This document shows positions 7,053-7,474 of a DNA stretch of 7,474 nucleotides, one piece after another (position 1 is the first letter of the stretch; every line of letters starts with the position of its first letter). The DNA lies in contig CANMGM010000111.1 of assembly GCA_947497195.1 (NCBI GenBank), positions 1 through 7,474 on the forward strand, given 5' to 3'. Below the pieces are notes generated by a model, which saw nothing but the letters and a program-made list of their open reading frames with translations, was not told the origin of the DNA and ran no database searches. The position numbers and the translations under genes were made by a program. The stretch is from Bacteroidota bacterium (lineage in GTDB: Bacteria; Bacteroidota; Bacteroidia; M30B66).

Positions 7053-7474
7053 ATGTTTAGGGGATTTGTTTTAGTTGCTTGTTCGGCTTTGCTTCTGATG
7101 ACCAAGGTGTCATTGGCGCAGTATTGCCTCCCTACGTATACAAATGCATGCTTTAACCCGCCTTTAACAAACGATAACATAACGAATTTTTACACAACTG
7201 GGGCACAAACCAACATTTCAAATTTAAACACCGGTTGCTCCGCGTCTTTGCCCAATAATTACACATATTATTCAGGCATGACCTTGGTTGTAGCCCGCGG
7301 TTCATCGTTTACAGCGTATGTTCAGTGTGCACAACAAGGAGGAGTCAATGCCTTCGCGCAGGGGTTTAAGATCTGGGTAGACTGGGATCAAAACGGCGTT
7401 TTTGAGAATAGTCCCCCGAGTGGTGGAACGCAGATTTGCAATGGTGGGCAAAATACCGGTCAGTCAGGTTTCCA
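7053..7474 (+). CDS. Secreted GEVED-domain-like protein, N-terminal part (cut by window end)
   Basis: The frame is open from ATG 7053 to the window end, giving 140 complete codons and no stop. Residues 1-22 form a signal peptide with a likely cleavage after VSLA, leaving a mature N-terminus beginning QYCLP. The mature part has the look of a GEVED domain: YC near the start, a conserved-looking block around 48-66 (YTTGAQTNISNLNTGC), and FKIWVDWDQNGVFEN (105-119), matching the family's WIDWNQDGxFxD core, whose acidic positions may bind calcium. Cysteines at 25, 33, 62, 92 and 129 suggest disulfides in an exported protein. In Bacteroidota such domains usually sit in long surface proteins ending in a type IX secretion sorting domain; that end lies outside the window, so secretion by this route is an inference. 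The gene is 76 bp after xseB, has its own candidate promoter, and looks functionally unrelated to it. Confidence 0.85.
   Translation, partial: MFRGFVLVACSALLLMTKVSLAQYCLPTYTNACFNPPLTNDNITNFYTTGAQTNISNLNTGCSASLPNNYTYYSGMTLVVARGSSFTAYVQCAQQGGVNAFAQGFKIWVDWDQNGVFENSPPSGGTQICNGGQNTGQSGF

Overview
The window most likely comes from a Bacteroidota chromosome, and the Cytophagales are my best guess within it. Three things suggest this. Several starts have a match to the Bacteroidota promoter element TAnnTTTG upstream, and most lack a usable Shine-Dalgarno sequence. The protein starting at 7053 looks like a secreted GEVED-type surface protein, common in that phylum. The XseA catalytic motif and the paired amidohydrolase proteins are also of types I associate with Bacteroidota. 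This assignment rests on sequence character only.

Layout, left to right. Positions 3-59 (+) may be the last 18 codons of a gene entering from the left, converging on the next gene. Positions 38-943 (-) encode a membrane-anchored coiled-coil protein of unknown function. Positions 1004-2290 (-) and 2280-5279 (-) are two exported amidohydrolase-superfamily genes that overlap by 11 bp. They are transcribed leftward, with the 999-residue gene first. A 66-bp divergent gap follows. Positions 5346-6737 (+) and 6740-6976 (+) are xseA and xseB, the two subunits of exodeoxyribonuclease VII, 2 bp apart. After a 76-bp gap with a good candidate promoter, 7053-7474 (+) is the start of a secreted GEVED-like protein cut by the window edge.

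How the genes relate. XseA and XseB form one cytoplasmic nuclease that degrades single-stranded DNA. The amidohydrolase pair is a separate, exported unit with three amidohydrolase-like modules. The C-terminal half of the 999-residue protein keeps an apparently complete metal site (HSH 619-621, K701, H781, H807, D861). The N-terminal half of that protein and the whole 428-residue protein have lost the HxH motif. The likely picture is one catalytic module expressed with two non-catalytic partners in the cell envelope. This is the most interesting feature of the window, although as far as I recall each protein type is a known family of unknown substrate. I saw no RNA genes, mobile elements, CRISPR arrays or long repeats. 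No gap between genes exceeds 80 bp.
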